Positions 44,316 to 55,570 of a stretch of DNA of 64,000 bases are shown here, one piece after another (position 1 is the stretch's first letter; each line of letters starts with the position of its first letter). Source of the DNA: Aptenodytes patagonicus (Eukaryota > Chordata > Aves > Sphenisciformes > Spheniscidae); the NCBI RefSeq assembly GCF_965638725.1, contig NC_134974.1, positions 62,001 to 126,000 of the forward strand, written 5' to 3'. Below the pieces are notes generated by a model that searched no databases, had not been told where the DNA came from, and saw nothing but the letters and a program-made list of their open reading frames with translations. A program made the position numbers and the translations under genes.

Positions 44316-45095
44316 TAGCCTTGCTTGCTCGTGCACTACGTGGCTGTACTGCGCTGTTGGTGATGCATACGGACCCTGCGGTGCATGCTGGTGGCCCAGC
44401 CTGCTGCGGACTACGAAGAGGGATCCTTCCTCACCCGGAGAGGCAGGCTCTCTCTTGCCTGCAGCTGGAGGCAGGTGCCGGACGGGTGGCCTTCAATTTT
44501 GTCGTCTTTACCTTTCTCTGCCCTCTCCAGCTTCAGCCACAGCAGCTCCTGTCCACAGCCAGCAAGTGCTCCGCCTGTTCCTTTTCACCCCCACGCTGCG
44601 AGGAGAGCGAGGCCGGGCAGAGACAACCCACGCAAGCCTGAGGCGGGTGCAGTCAATGGTATCCCCAGGGGAGGAAGAGAGAACCGCGTCCTCAGCGTGG
44701 CCTCTGGGAGAGGGAAAGAAGCAGCAGCCACCGTTACTACCGTAGATCGCCCCTGGCCGAATCCCCTCCTTCCGCAGGGGCTTCTGGAGATGCTGCTCTT
44801 TCCCTGCACTGCTGCTAACGGCACCTGCGTTAAGGGAGAATCAAGCACATTCGAGGGCCAGCTTGTCACCGTCACGACAGGGCCTGGGGGAGACCTGGGG
44901 CTATGGGACGGGCTTCAGGGGAGGTGCTGGAGCCGGGGGCAGCTGCACGGCGCGAGCGGGGCCAGGAGAGGCTCAGGGGGAGCCCTGGCGAGTTGGGGAG
45001 GTGCCCGGCGTCTGTGCCAGGGAGGGCGTCCGCCTCCTTCCCCTCTCCCCTTCTGTCAGCTCTCGGGTAACTCCCCGGGGCTGCCCTGACCCGGC
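44316..45095. repeat. Duplicated segment U, copy b
   Basis: Uninterrupted counterpart of 34700-35136 plus 41705-42110. At about 44735 it reads 'gggaaagaagcagcagccaccgttactaccg', the empty site for the ERVL-like insertion. It carries the plus-strand tract CTTTCTCTGCCCTCTCCAG before CTTCAGCCACAGCAGC, acceptor-like, in both copies. A coding function could not be shown. Confidence 0.8.
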
Positions 45096-45099
45096 TCGC

Positions 45100-45960
45100 C
45101 TCCAGCGGAGCGGGAGCCTGCCGCAGCGGGCGGTTTGCAGCTTCCCGTCCCGCCACCCCCGGGCGGCCGGCGGGCAGGAGACACCCCCGCACCCGCCGAA
45201 GGGGCTCGCCGGCCTCGCCGGCGGCCCGGGCCCTCGCCCGCCGCTGGAAACGGCGCCCCGCGCGCCGCCAGGCTGCTCCCGGGCACCGCGCATGCGCGGG
45301 ACGCCGACGGCGCGCCGGAGGGGCCGGAGCCGGCGCGCGAACGCCGGGCCGCAGCGCCGCGCCTCGGCCGCCAGGCGGCAGCGGCGCCCCCTACCGACCA
45401 GCGCGGCGGCAGCGCCCCGCGGGCAACGCGTCGCCGTTACCGGCGGACGGCAGCGTGGAGCACGGGGGCGCCACTGCGCATGCGCGGCGCCCGAGCCGCA
45501 GTACCGGCTTCTGGTCGCCGGGCGGCAGCGTCACCTTAATTGTTCTGCTGTGGGCATGGGCGGGGTGAGACCTGACCGACGCCCCAGCCCCGCTTACACC
45601 GTCCCGGGGCGGTCGCGGCTGGCGGGGGGCACGGGGCTCGCGTTCCTCCGCCCTCCTCCCGCCCGCGGCCCGGGCAGTAACGGTCGTCGCCTCCGTACCG
45701 AAAGGCGCCCGAGCGGCTCGGGCGCGTCAGTCCTTTGCGTGTGGCTGCTCTAAGGGTCCGGCGGCTGCTTCTGCCCGTGCCCCCCGCCCCGTCACCTCGG
45801 GAGGAGACGCGGCGCGGGGAACCCGCCGAACGGGGGGGTTTATCCCCCGGAGTGAGCCCCAGGGATCGCTGTACGGGTCCGCCTGCGGCATCAGGGTCGT
45901 GGGAGCGAGGGCAGCGAGTCCACAGATGCTGGGGAGAGATTTAAAAAAAAAAAGGCAACA
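45100..45960. promoter_or_regulatory. CpG island, probable promoter
   Basis: Very high G+C with dense CpG, in sharp contrast to the flanks. Two copies of the palindromic NRF1-type core GCGCATGCGC lie at 45288-45297 and 45476-45485. A possible CTCF-like stretch (GCCGCCAGGCGGCAGCGG, then GCGCCCCCTACC) lies at 45368-45395. A plus-strand donor CAACACAG/GTGAGA at 45958 could end a first exon. No coding exon that I recognise starts here, so the transcript is unknown. Confidence 0.55.
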
Positions 45961-47425
45961 CAGGTGAGACCCTGGAGCAGGAGGGCAGAGACTGAAAGCT
46001 GCTTTGTGCGAGAGGGGCAGCTCTCGTCAGCCCGGAACAGCGCATCCGAGCAGACCAGATGCAAGCGGCTGATCTGCAAACGAGCGATACGCTGGTGATC
46101 CTTGGGCTCTGTTGTGCTGTTTGCACCTTTCCTCACCTCTGTGCTGTCGGCGCTCTGCTCTCCTGACCCTGCGTACACACGAGGCTTCCTGTGCAGGGCT
46201 TGTCACTCAGATGAGAGACGCTGCACGATGTTACTTACCACCCTGCCCTCCAGCGCGCAAAGTAACTAGACATGAAGCAGGGAAGGCAAAGAGGCACGCT
46301 GGTATATTAGATGTCCTCAGCAGGTGACCGCCGAGCCCTGGAGGTTCCACCTTTGCTCTGTAGAGGAGCGTAGCTCTGCACTCCTTGCCGCTCCCGCCAG
46401 CGAGCGTGGCAGTCGCACTCCGCTGCCTGCGACATGCAATACGTGGTAGCCTGGATGGGCCGTTCTGCCACTGTGCCGGGTGAGCAGCTCAGTTCCTTTG
46501 GCTGCCTAATTGGCCTCCTTAAAACAATCACTTCAACACTTGGTTTCTTTATTTCAGACCCCTCTAAATATCTCCTTGCCTGGAAGCCATTTCCAGCTAG
46601 CAACACAGCTCAAACACAGTGCTGGTAGAAATCTAGCTGTCATCTTGCTTTGATGTCAAAAGGCTTTTGTAACTTGAACCCCTGATTGTTTTGGCATCAA
46701 GACTGCAAGGCAAGAAATACGCCTCTACGTGAACAAGCAAGACACCCGCCAAATAGCCGTGCACAGCGATAGTGGCTGCCTGTGACTGACACCTTTTCCT
46801 GCTAAAACCAGAGCACGGTTCCCTTTTGAAGAGCCATTGGTGGTGCAGAACGTACCTCAGCTTTCCCTGCACCGGGTCGCCAGAGAACAGCGTCTTAGTT
46901 TGACTGCAGTGTGCGGCAGCCTGTTGTCATCCCGGCCCCTTGCCCTTGAGAAAGCGGCCGCCTGTAGCAGCGGCAGAACCGCTGCTGCCCAAAGGGGAAA
47001 GGAATGACGTGGTGTAAAGCTCTCCAGGCTGCCTGTGTCCCATGCAGGGTCGATGACCTCGGCAGCCTGTACACAGGGTGAAGCTAACAACCCGAGAAAG
47101 AGTCACAGGGTGTAGCAGTGTCTGAAACAACCGTACTTTCCAGCCTGGCTGGACAGAGTAAGAGGCGAGAGAAAGGGGCCTGCTGGGTGCCTCGAGAGGC
47201 ACAATTGCTGTAGATTGTGCCATGGCTGTTTCCCTCTTTGTCTTTGGCAGAGTTACTTCCCAGAGGGTGGGAGACAGGTACGTTTGCACACCCTGAGTAC
47301 TGCTGCTTACGGAGCAAAAGGCACTATACAGCAGCAATGAAGGACAAGGATGGCTGATCAAGATGGTAGGAATAACATGGAGAGCCTAAACCACTAGCCA
47401 GGCAGGGCTTGAAACTAACCTTGTG
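45960..47425. other. Interval without a recognised gene
   Basis: Contains one small plus-strand ORF (46059-46166, 35 codons, hydrophobic after MQAADLQTSDT) just downstream of the CpG island, and a plus-strand donor-like CTGTGCCGG/GTGAGC at about 46478. Nothing is recognisable. It may be intron or a non-coding transcript of the CpG-island promoter. Confidence 0.3.
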
Positions 47426-47752
47426 TCATGGTTTAATCCCAGGTGGCAACTGGGGGAGAACATCGGAAGGGCAGAAGTGAGAAAACTTGTGGGTTGAGAT
47501 AAAAACAGTTTAATAATTAAAAAGAAACAACAACAAATTTTAAATCCAAGAAAGACAAGTGATACAAATGAAAACAGTTGCTCACCATGAACCGACTGAT
47601 GCCCAGCCAGACCCCGAGCAGAGGCCTCCCGGCCAGGCTCCCCCCCAGTTTTATTACTGACCACGATGTCGTATGGTGTGGAATATCCCTTTGATCAGCT
47701 GGGGTCAGCTGTCCTGGCTGTGTCCCCTCCCTGCTTTCTGTGCACCCCCAGT
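47426..47752 (-). mobile_element. Truncated LTR (copy F)
   Basis: Starts TGTCATGGTTTAATCCCAGG in inverse orientation and follows the family to CAGCTGTCCTGGCTGTG and TGTGCACCCCCAG. There it breaks off into G-rich sequence at about 47753; the 5' part of the LTR (about 170 bp) is lacking. Somewhat more diverged than copies A-E. Confidence 0.82.
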
Positions 47753-47754
47753 GC

Positions 47755-48020
47755 GAAATAGGGGGGATGGAGGGGAGAGAGGAGGGAGGGGGGAGTGGGG
47801 ACACGAGATAGGAGGGCAGGGGGTGTGTGGGGGTGTCACATGAGAAAAAAAAACTCTTGGGAAGACTTGCGTGGGGTACATTTCAGGAGAAAGGGGGACG
47901 GAGAGACACGTGGAGGGGGACGGGACGTGGAGATGTACACGGACGGGGGGGAGGGGAGAGACGGGTGGGGAGGCAAGATGGGAGGGCAGGGGAGGAAAGA
48001 CGAACACGGTGGGGGGGGAG
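47755..48020. repeat. G-rich low-complexity tract
   Basis: Runs such as 'ggggggatggaggggagag' and 'gacgggggggaggggagag' dominate the plus strand, with loosely repeated 'ggggga.gggagacacg' motifs. The opposite-strand ORFs (Ser/Pro-rich) are by-products. Truncated LTR copies C and F both end against G-rich tracts like this one. Confidence 0.6.
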
Positions 48021-48370
48021 ACAGGGCCCATCTTGTCAGATGGACCTTCTGGGGCTGCATCATCTCTCAGGATGCAGGAGGGAAGGGACAATCATCCCAC
48101 CCCACCAAGGCTGTGCAGGGCCAAGACCCTGAGGTGGGTGCGGGGAGCGTCAGGCTGGGGGTTGTGAACAGGCAGGTCTTTTTCTGGTGGTGGGCAGATG
48201 CCGGGTTTCCTGCACTGGCATTGGTGGCACAGCCCCAGCTCAGACATCATACAGACCCCCTCACCCTCTCTGTCCTGCAGCTCCCACCAGATGAGACCCT
48301 GGGAAGACAGAGGGTCCAAAGACACAGAAATTCCTTACCTCCAGTGGAAACATATAAAACCCAAGACTAC

Positions 48371-48631
48371 CTTTTAGTTAGCAATGAAAAGGAGCAGTCA
48401 TACCTGCCACTGTGGTGGGTCTCAGGTCAGGAGATGGAATGCTGCTCTGCCAAGGCGTATCGCGCAGTGATCCCAGCTCCATTTCTGTAATACCGCACCG
48501 AAGATGTGTGTCCCCCCCAACCCATCCCCAGCACTGCATGGGCAGCAGTTCCCCCTTGATCATCGTGTACGACAGGACCCGGAGATCAGCCAGTCCGAAA
48601 GAGACCCCGAGAGCAGCAGCTGGAAGGGGCG
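48371..48631 (-). pseudogene. Second Ig-like exon of the FcR-like remnant
   Basis: Acceptor CCCTCTTTCCAG and donor GTAGTC enclose 261 nt. The reading shows SYTMIKGELLPMQCWGW (B-strand Cys and Trp), then after a shift SVRYYRNGAGITARYALAE and HHSGRYDCSF (F-strand S-G-x-Y-x-C). There are at least two frame changes, and a TGA lies just before the HHSGRYDC block. Length fits an FcR Ig exon. Confidence 0.72.
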
Positions 48632-48837
48632 CTGGAAAGAGGGACAAATTTTGCAGAGGAGGGGAGGCAAAAAGCCCCCGTAGCCCAGTTTGCAGCACCC
48701 CAAACCCAACAGCATTGCCTTCGTTAACCCCAGAGGAGCTTCATTTGTCCCAGGGCAGGACGAGTAGGTCCACAGCGAAGCCCAGTGGTCCTGGGGCAGG
48801 GGGATAGCAGGGCTCATCCCTGGGTCATGTCACTCAC

Positions 48838-49085
48838 CATAGGAGACAGTCAGGGTGACGTGGTTGCTGTGTGTGGAGCCAAGGCTCTGGCACTCGTTCT
48901 GCCTGTTTGTTTTTGCCTGGCATTTCTGATCCTGTAGGTGTCCATGTCTGTGGGTGCCAAGAGCTTGCCATTGTACCAAGCTGTGGGGTGCTGCCGCAGC
49001 GAATGGGAGCCCCAGCACCTAAGGGTCATGCTGTCTCCTGGAAGTATCATGCTCCAGGGTGGGTCCAGGGTCAGCAGGGCTGTCT
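48838..49085 (-). pseudogene. First Ig-like exon of the FcR-like remnant
   Basis: Acceptor GGCTGCAG and donor GTGAGT enclose 248 nt. It reads TALLTLDPPWSMILPGDSMT with the B-strand LRCWG, then HPTAWYNGKLLAPTD and TYRI. Near 48915 one base appears missing, so the F-strand Cys block (ECQSLGSTHSNHVTLTVSYG) is in the next frame. Apart from this lesion the domain is well preserved, so a sequencing error cannot be excluded for this exon alone. Confidence 0.78.
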
Positions 49086-49468
49086 CTGCAGCCGTGAAGG
49101 TCCAGGCAGGAGGGAAGAGCAGGATGGAGCAGAGATCAGCACAACAGCATGCATGGCGGCAAGCCCTCAATCCTGAGCACATAGGCTGGGATGGGGGAAG
49201 AGGGCAGAACCCCAGTGCTCACTGGGGTTTCTAGGGCACTGGTGGGATTTTGGGGGACTGTCTAATCTTTCAGAGAGGCAGCAGGGCTGGTGTCCGGTGC
49301 CCAGTGCTGCCTGGCATCTTTTGAGCCAGGCGGCACATGGAGGGACAGCAGAGTCACACCGTGCCCTGCTGCTGCTTGAGGGGACACCAGGCCCTGTCAC
49401 CTTGTTCAGCAAGAACTGTCCAGGGCCCCAAGGGCTGTCATCATAAATCTGCAAGCAAAGAGACTCAC

Positions 49469-49489
49469 CAGCAAGGACAAGGGCTTGAG
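49469..49489 (-). other. 21-bp signal-peptide mini-exon
   Basis: Acceptor TTTCCTCCTTTCAG, exon CTCAAGCCCTTGTCCTTGCTG (21 nt), donor GTGAGT. Phase 1 on both sides, matching the end of the signal exon (phase 1) and the start of Ig1. This mini-exon is typical of FCGR/FCRL genes and separates them from KIR/LILR-type genes, whose second exon is longer. Confidence 0.75.
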
Positions 49490-50129
49490 CTGAAAGGAGG
49501 AAAGGAAGAAGGGATGAGCACCCCTGGGATGTGCCTGCCAGGTCTCCTGCAGTGTCCCTGGCATAGAGAGGAGTGATGCTGGCCTTGGACATGAGCCATC
49601 CTGGGGCGGGGGAGGGTTTGACAAGGCCTGCCAGGTCCCTGAGATACCCACCAGCAACTCCCCATCGCCCCAGACCATGGCATCCTCATCCTCACCACAT
49701 TCATACCCACCAGCCTTGCTGGACCCCAGTTTCCTTCCTCCCCAACAAATGGGACCACCCAAAGGAGGAAGCCCTGAGCCTACATTGTGACAGGGACGAC
49801 CACTGCTCCATCCAAACCTCCTCAGACTGGCAGGATAAACAAAAATCTCCCCTTCCCTGGGCAGAGTAAAACCCCATCCAGACATGCCCCAAAGAGGTAC
49901 AAGGAGCAAGTGCCCAGCAGAGCTTGTGCTGGAGATGGAGCCTCTGTCCTCCAGCCCCTGAAGCTCACTGGGTCACTGGGGCTCTTTGGGGACACGTGTT
50001 ACCTCCTGGCATCCACACAGGCTGTCCATCCCCTGGGAGGACAGCAGGCACCAGACCCCGCCATGCTCCCCACCAGCCCCCTTTGCCACACTCACCCAGG
50101 AGGAGCAGAGCTCTGTTCCCTGCCATCCC

Positions 50130-51610
50130 AGGCTGGGGGTACAGCACTTGGTGACTTTCCCACAGAGCGTGACAGTGACGTCCGTTGCACAGAGAGAAAA
50201 AGAGGAAGGAAATGGCTTTCGTTATTGTTGTGATGATGATGACGCAAAGAAAAAGCCCAGTTAACCAGAAGCCTCTGTGTTGCCGTAATGACTGTGCCTG
50301 AATGCACTTTTTTTTTCCCCCTCACTTCATAGAGGATTCACAGCTCGCTCTGTCCCCGGAAACCACAGCCCCATAAAGCCTTTGCTTCATGTAACCCCTC
50401 TGAGATCCCTCCTCCACTCCCTTGGAGACTCTGCTCCTCCTGGGTGGCTGTCGTCATTTGCTGTTTTTTTTCCACCCAGAGAAAAGGGGTTTTGACAGAT
50501 CCTCCTCTCACAAGACTTTTTGCTACGTGTGGTTTCCCACCTTCCCCAGTGTCTTGGAGTCCATCCACAAGCCAGCACCTGCCTAGCCCTCAAGCAGCAG
50601 GAGTCTTGGGCTCTTCTGGGGTCATATTTGTGACTTCTTTGGAGCTTTCTCCCTGCCTTCCTGGAAAAACTTTCCCTATGCCAGAGATCAGGCACCAATG
50701 GGAAAGAAACAGGCTTGTTTCCGCTGCTTGCCCCTGACGTGGATCAGGTTGGATGGGTTGCGACAGGCACAGGACTAGTTATGGGATCCTGTGCACCATG
50801 CAAGTTCTTGTAGAAACCACATTTCAGCAGAGCTGCCCTGAAACATGTGAGAGTGAAGCACAGACCAAGTCTGCCCCACGGTCTTTGCCTGCATCTGATT
50901 TATCAGTTGAGCATGTCCCATTGGCTTTGGGACAGACAGACTTGAAACACAACCAAAAGCACCAATGTAACCCCTGAACTTGAAGCTCATCTTCACTAAA
51001 GAAGCCAAGTCCTTGAATTTATCAACTTTCCAAGAACCAAGGCGTGCTGCAGGGAGCTCCTCCACACCTCCAAGAGCCTTGCAGTAGGACACACAGTGCC
51101 ATCACAAAAGGAAAAAAAAAAAAAAAGAAAAGCTTATTCTAATTTTTGACACAGGCTGACTTCCTATGAGGAATTTGTAAGCTTGGAAGGAAGGAAAAGA
51201 TCCTGTATGTGTTCAGGTACTGTACTGAGGGGAAGTTTTATTACTGTCTTCTCCCTCCTTTTCTGAATTTGATTCTTGGGACATTGATTTTCCTTCTGCT
51301 TTTTGGATTCTTATTCTGCTTTCAGCCTGAGGTTCAATTCTTACCTTCTGTTGCAAGACCTCTGAATGTAGCAACCAAGACTGCCGGTTGAAGCCCCAAG
51401 GACGAGAGGCCTTCCGTGAAAGCGGCTCAAGACACCCAATCCCAATTACCTACGAAGCCCCTTATGCAATTACAGAGGTGGTTGGCTGATGGGAAAAACC
51501 ACGACGGCGTGACGTGGTGACTCAAAGATCTAAAATGGACATCTTATGGCTACAGAAACTGGTGCTAAAAATACCATAGATAAACAAGGACAAGAGAGCA
51601 TAACTGCCAT
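50130..51610. other. Interval without a recognised gene
   Basis: Upstream (5') side of the FcR-like remnant. ORFs are short and in all frames, and an (A)17 run lies at about 51110. A TATA-like or other promoter element could not be assigned. The last 200 bp lead into copy b of the segmental duplication. Confidence 0.3.
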
Positions 51611-54600
51611 GACTGATACTAAAGCAAGCCTCATTGGACAGTTAAGGGAAAAAAGCAAAACTGGGATAATAGAGAAGGCTTGCGTGCCCAGGGACTGCGA
51701 TAAAGAAAAGACCCTTGGACAGAGACCGTACGAGCAGGGATAATGTACATACTCTTGTCCGAGAAATTCCAGGGAAGACTGTGCCAGAAATCTGCGATGG
51801 ACATAAGCACCTCGTTGATGACTCTATACTTAGAGGCAGCGACCGTGACATCCGGATGGGCGGTAAAGGGATGGACGTGAAAATTAAGTCAGGGAATGTG
51901 GTGACTAAAAGGCACAAGGGAGCAGAGACCTCAGAGTTCTGGACAGTATATTTTAATGTACATCTCACATACCAAATGAGCAATGGGTACTGTTCTGTCT
52001 GTGGCCTGCTTTGTACGGCCGATCCTCCTACCCCTCTGGCCCTTGGCGTCTCTGAGCCATAGTTCTGGCAAAGTTTCCTACGCTTACACCTAAGCCGTGA
52101 TATGTCCCTATTAAAATAGCCTTAAACCACCCTATCCCCTCCATTACCACTTAACTCCAAACAGCCCATCATCCACTTTGGCTCTGTCATCACCAGAGCT
52201 CATACCTCAGGGTCTCCTGCGGGGATGAGACCCATCTGACAGTCAGCCCCGTGCACGGTGACGTAGAGGCCCAGACGGTTGACGCTGCATTTCTTGTAAC
52301 TTCGTCATAACTCGTATTGGCTGCAGAGCGACTCGAACAGAACAGACCTCATCCACAGCTGAATCCGACTGCAAAACCAACCTGAGGACGACTGATGAAC
52401 CCGCCTCCCTTTCCCAACCATCCCTCGGTCCCAAAACTTTAGAAACCCCTTCTCTTCTCCTGAACTGTCAGGAAAGAAACCCCACTCCTTCCCGACAGCT
52501 CCTGCCCTGTGTTTGCACCCCTGAACCCCCTGCGTCGGCTGCTCCTCAGGAGCTGCTCTTCCAAGCCCTGCCCTGCTCCCGCAGGTACCTCCTATCCTCC
52601 GACATCCCACAGGCTCTGGGCTCTGCTACAGGCCCACACAGTAAGTGAATTTCAGACACTTACAGCCTGGAAGGGGCCTGCCGCAGGCTGCAAATGCTCT
52701 AGGGACAACATGGTACTTCATGGGTGATCAGGAAAGGCGACAAGCTGTCCCATGCCCTGAAAAACACTATGCCCAATATGCCTGCTGCTTTCTTGAGGAA
52801 TGCTGACACTCCAGATACAGAGGCATACAAGATGCTCACCCTAACCCCTGCCAGACGATCTTACCATCAGTCCTATAGAAAAAGATGATGTCAACAACTT
52901 TAACAATATCCAGCAGAACCAGTGAAAAAACCAAGGTTCCTTCTACAGTAAACTCAGAAATGCCAAAAAAACGCAACGCACCTAAAATAAAAAAAGACAA
53001 GAATGCAGAATATTAAACCACCTTGCAACTCCTGGACACCCTATGTACAATCACCGATCCAAGAACAAGCTGTGCACAACAAATGTACCTTCTACTACAG
53101 ATGCTGCTCAGCCTCGACTCACCCCGAAGCTCCTACCTCAGGCAGGCACCCCGTCCTCTCTGCACGTCCGAACGCAGCTGCCCAAGCAGCTCGGCCAGCT
53201 CGGAGCCGCCGCTGCCAGAAGGAGTAGAGCACCCAGCCCAAAGCAGCCCCGGGGCAGGCCCTGCTCCCCACAAACCCCTGGGAAAGGGGCAGGAGGGTGG
53301 GTGGCCATGGCAGCGGGGCGGCCGGGGGGGTGGCGGGCGTTCTGCTCCCTGCAAAGCGCCGGATGAAGAACCGGAGCGTTACTGGAGATTGGGATGCCTG
53401 CTCTTTCGCTACAACTTTGTCTGTCACACCAGCCATGTGACTGGGTCGGTAATTAAACTTAATTTTACTGGGACAAACACAAACTTGTATTTAAATAGAT
53501 AAAAATAGCTTAAGATTGTACTAACACATGTGGGAAAGTAGTTCATCAAACGCAACAGCAACATTATCGGCAGAAATGATGTGCTTTAGCTTCCTATTGA
53601 AGAAACCAAACACTATGCGGTTACAATTAATTTCTAGCAAGACCAGGTGTATTTCCTACCTTCTACCAGAGCTATGTTCTGGATAGGACTGAATGACAAA
53701 GCAGAACTAGATCCCACACGAATCCCTTCTCAAACATATCTCCGGTTGCAAAGTGAATTATTTACTGTAAATCACCAATGACTCTGAGTCACCGAGACTC
53801 CTCAGTGGTCTCTCTAACTCCCTTAACAGAAATAGATGGGGCCCAAAGGATAGGAAAACACCCCAAAAAGCATGGAAATACAAGAAACGCATCTCATAGG
53901 AGGGCTTCTCTGAAACACCCAAGAGGAGATCTGAGCTGACGAGGTATCTTTGGGGTACCAGGGACTGAACAGAAACATACTATACGCCATAGAAACGAAA
54001 AGACTGCTCTGGAGCACAAAGATGGCTTCGGAAAAGGTTGGGACAGAAGAGGAGACATCATAACAGGGATTAGAGAGGTCCTGAAGAGGCCGGAGAGACC
54101 AAAGAAGTCCTGGGGACACAATGAGGAACTCAAAAGGGAATTTAACAAAGTACAGATGCCCTCAGGGGGCCAGGGACCGAATGGAGGCATGCCAAATGGA
54201 TGAGAGGACAAAAAGACCAACCTGGTTAACAAGATACGGACTCAGGAAGGGTTCTGAGGAAAAAAGGGGTGAAAGTGCTCTCCCGAGCTAAAACAGGGCT
54301 CTGGGGATGTCTCAGGAGAGGTCAGCAAAGGGAGCAGAGGGGTGTTGAGGCAGGGGGGCAGAGAGACCAAAGAAGCCTCAGAGACAACGAGGAACTCTGA
54401 AGGGGATTTCAACAAAGTACAGATGTCGTCAGAGGGGCAGGGGCTGAATGGAAGTACCCTAAATGGCAAAGAGGGGACTGAACAGAGGAATCCTAGATAG
54501 CGTAGAGGACACAATGCATGTTCTGGGCCTCAAAGAAGGCATCAGGAATGGTTCTGAGGGAGCAAGAGGGGTCCAAAGCGCACTACAGAGATGAAAGTGG

Positions 54601-54645
54601 GCTGTGGTTCCCAAGGAAGGTCTCAGGAGGCATCGTGAAGGGTGT
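51610..54645. repeat. Segmental duplication, copy b, including three 265-bp units
   Basis: Counterpart of 24080-26290 plus the start of the 265-bp array (53920-54645). It is GC-richer at 53130-53390 than copy a. Homology ends at 'ctcaggaggcatcgtgaa' (54645), where the 60-bp minisatellite begins, instead of the eight further 265-bp units of copy a. Confidence 0.85.
53137..53211 (-). CDS. Candidate 75-nt exon in duplication copy b
   Basis: Acceptor CTACTCCTTCTGGCAG and donor GTAGGA enclose 75 nt. One frame reads GGSELAELLGQLRSDVQRGR, an amphipathic helix pattern; a second frame is also open. It lies on the same strand as the other short exons. No clear counterpart exists in copy a, where this part has diverged. 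Tentative. Confidence 0.28.
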
Positions 54646-54647
54646 TC

Positions 54648-55222
54648 CCTACAGCTTTTGCTGAGCTTTGCCGAAGCCCGCAAGAGGCCCTGCTGCCTTC
54701 CAGAGTCTCCGACAGCTCCTGCCGGGCTTTGCCAATGCCCATGTGGGGCTCTTCTGCCTTCCAGAGCGTCTGACAGCTTTTGCCCAGTTTGCCGAGGCCC
54801 ACAAGGGCCCTGCTTCTCTCCAGAGTGCCCCAGGGCTTTTGCTGGGCTTTGCCAATGCCTGGGGAGGGCTCTGCTGCCTTCAAGAATGCCCCAGGGTTTT
54901 TGCTGGCTATGCCAAGTCCCATGTAGGGCCCTACTCCTCTCCAGTGTCTGATGTCTTTTCCTGGGCTTTGCCGAAGCCCGCAAGGGGCCCTGCTTCTCTC
55001 CAGACTGCCCCAGGGCCTTTACCACGCTTTGCCGACATCCAAACAGGGCTCTGCTTCATTCCAGAGTGTGTGACAGCTTTAGCCAGGCTTTGCTGAAGCC
55101 CGCAAGGGGCCCTGCTGTCTTCGAGAGGTCGACAAGGCTGTTGCCGGGCTTTGCTGTGGCCCTCAAAGGGCCCTGCTGTCTTCCAGAGTGCCCCAGGGCT
55201 TTTGCCGGGCTTTGCGACACCT
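54648..55222. repeat. 60-bp minisatellite, about nine to ten units
   Basis: Units of the type 'cagggcttttgctgggctttgcc.a.gccc..aaggggccctgct..cttccagagtgcc' repeat, each 60 bp. Since 60 is a multiple of three, both strands have long open frames of a 20-residue repeat. Starts exactly where the 265-bp array of copy b ends and stops about 230 bp before the first ADAMTSL4-like exon. Confidence 0.92.
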
Positions 55223-55454
55223 GGGTTGGGTGTGGGGTGCTCAGGGGGGTTGTGTGGCTGGGTGCAGGGGGCTGGAGGCCGGATTTGGGGCTGGGTGTGA
55301 GTTGATGCTGAGCTGAGTACGGTGCTGGGTGTAGGTGGGTGCAAAGGGGGGCAGAGGGGGTGCAGGGTGGGTGCAGGGTGGGCACAGGGGGAGTACCAGG
55401 TGGGTGTAGGGTGGCTGTGGGGATTGCAGGTGGGAACAGGGGCTTAGCCGTCAG

Positions 55455-55570
55455 AGTGCCCTGCAGTGCTTGGCCGAGTGCAGGCCAGGGGTGCAGCACA
55501 GGGCAGTGGTGTGCCTGGCCAGGGATGCCAAGGGGACACTGGCGGGGACACAAGAGTGGATGAATGCAGC
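55455..55570 (+). pseudogene. ADAMTSL4: Decayed TSP1-repeat exon, ADAMTSL4-like
   Basis: After an acceptor-like CTTAGCCGTCAG (55441-55454) the sequence reads PCSA, then in a shifted frame AECRPGVQHRAVVCLARD, the C-x-x-x-C-G-x-G-x-Q-x-R-x-V-x-C pattern of a thrombospondin type 1 repeat. A one-base shift falls in the middle, the CG of the usual E-C-G-P is CR, and no convincing donor follows. Confidence 0.5.

Larger units (their letters stand above)
48265..50126 (-). pseudogene. Fc receptor-like gene remnant with two Ig domains
   Basis: Exon order on the minus strand is as in Fc receptors: a signal exon (50126-50096, MAGNRALLLL, donor GTGAGT), a 21-bp mini-exon (49489-49469, AQALVLA across the joints), an Ig1 exon (49085-48838), an Ig2 exon (48631-48371) and perhaps a 34-nt exon (48298-48265). 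The 21-bp second signal exon is a hallmark of the FcR/FCRL family. Ig1 and Ig2 both carry frameshifts and Ig2 has an in-frame TGA. No transmembrane or tail exon was identified. It would have been a surface receptor binding immunoglobulin or a related ligand. Confidence 0.75.

Noticed and set aside
54459-55096. ORFs on both strands over the 60-bp array (188 and 142 codons)
   Set aside because: A period divisible by three keeps frames open automatically; no splice or start context.
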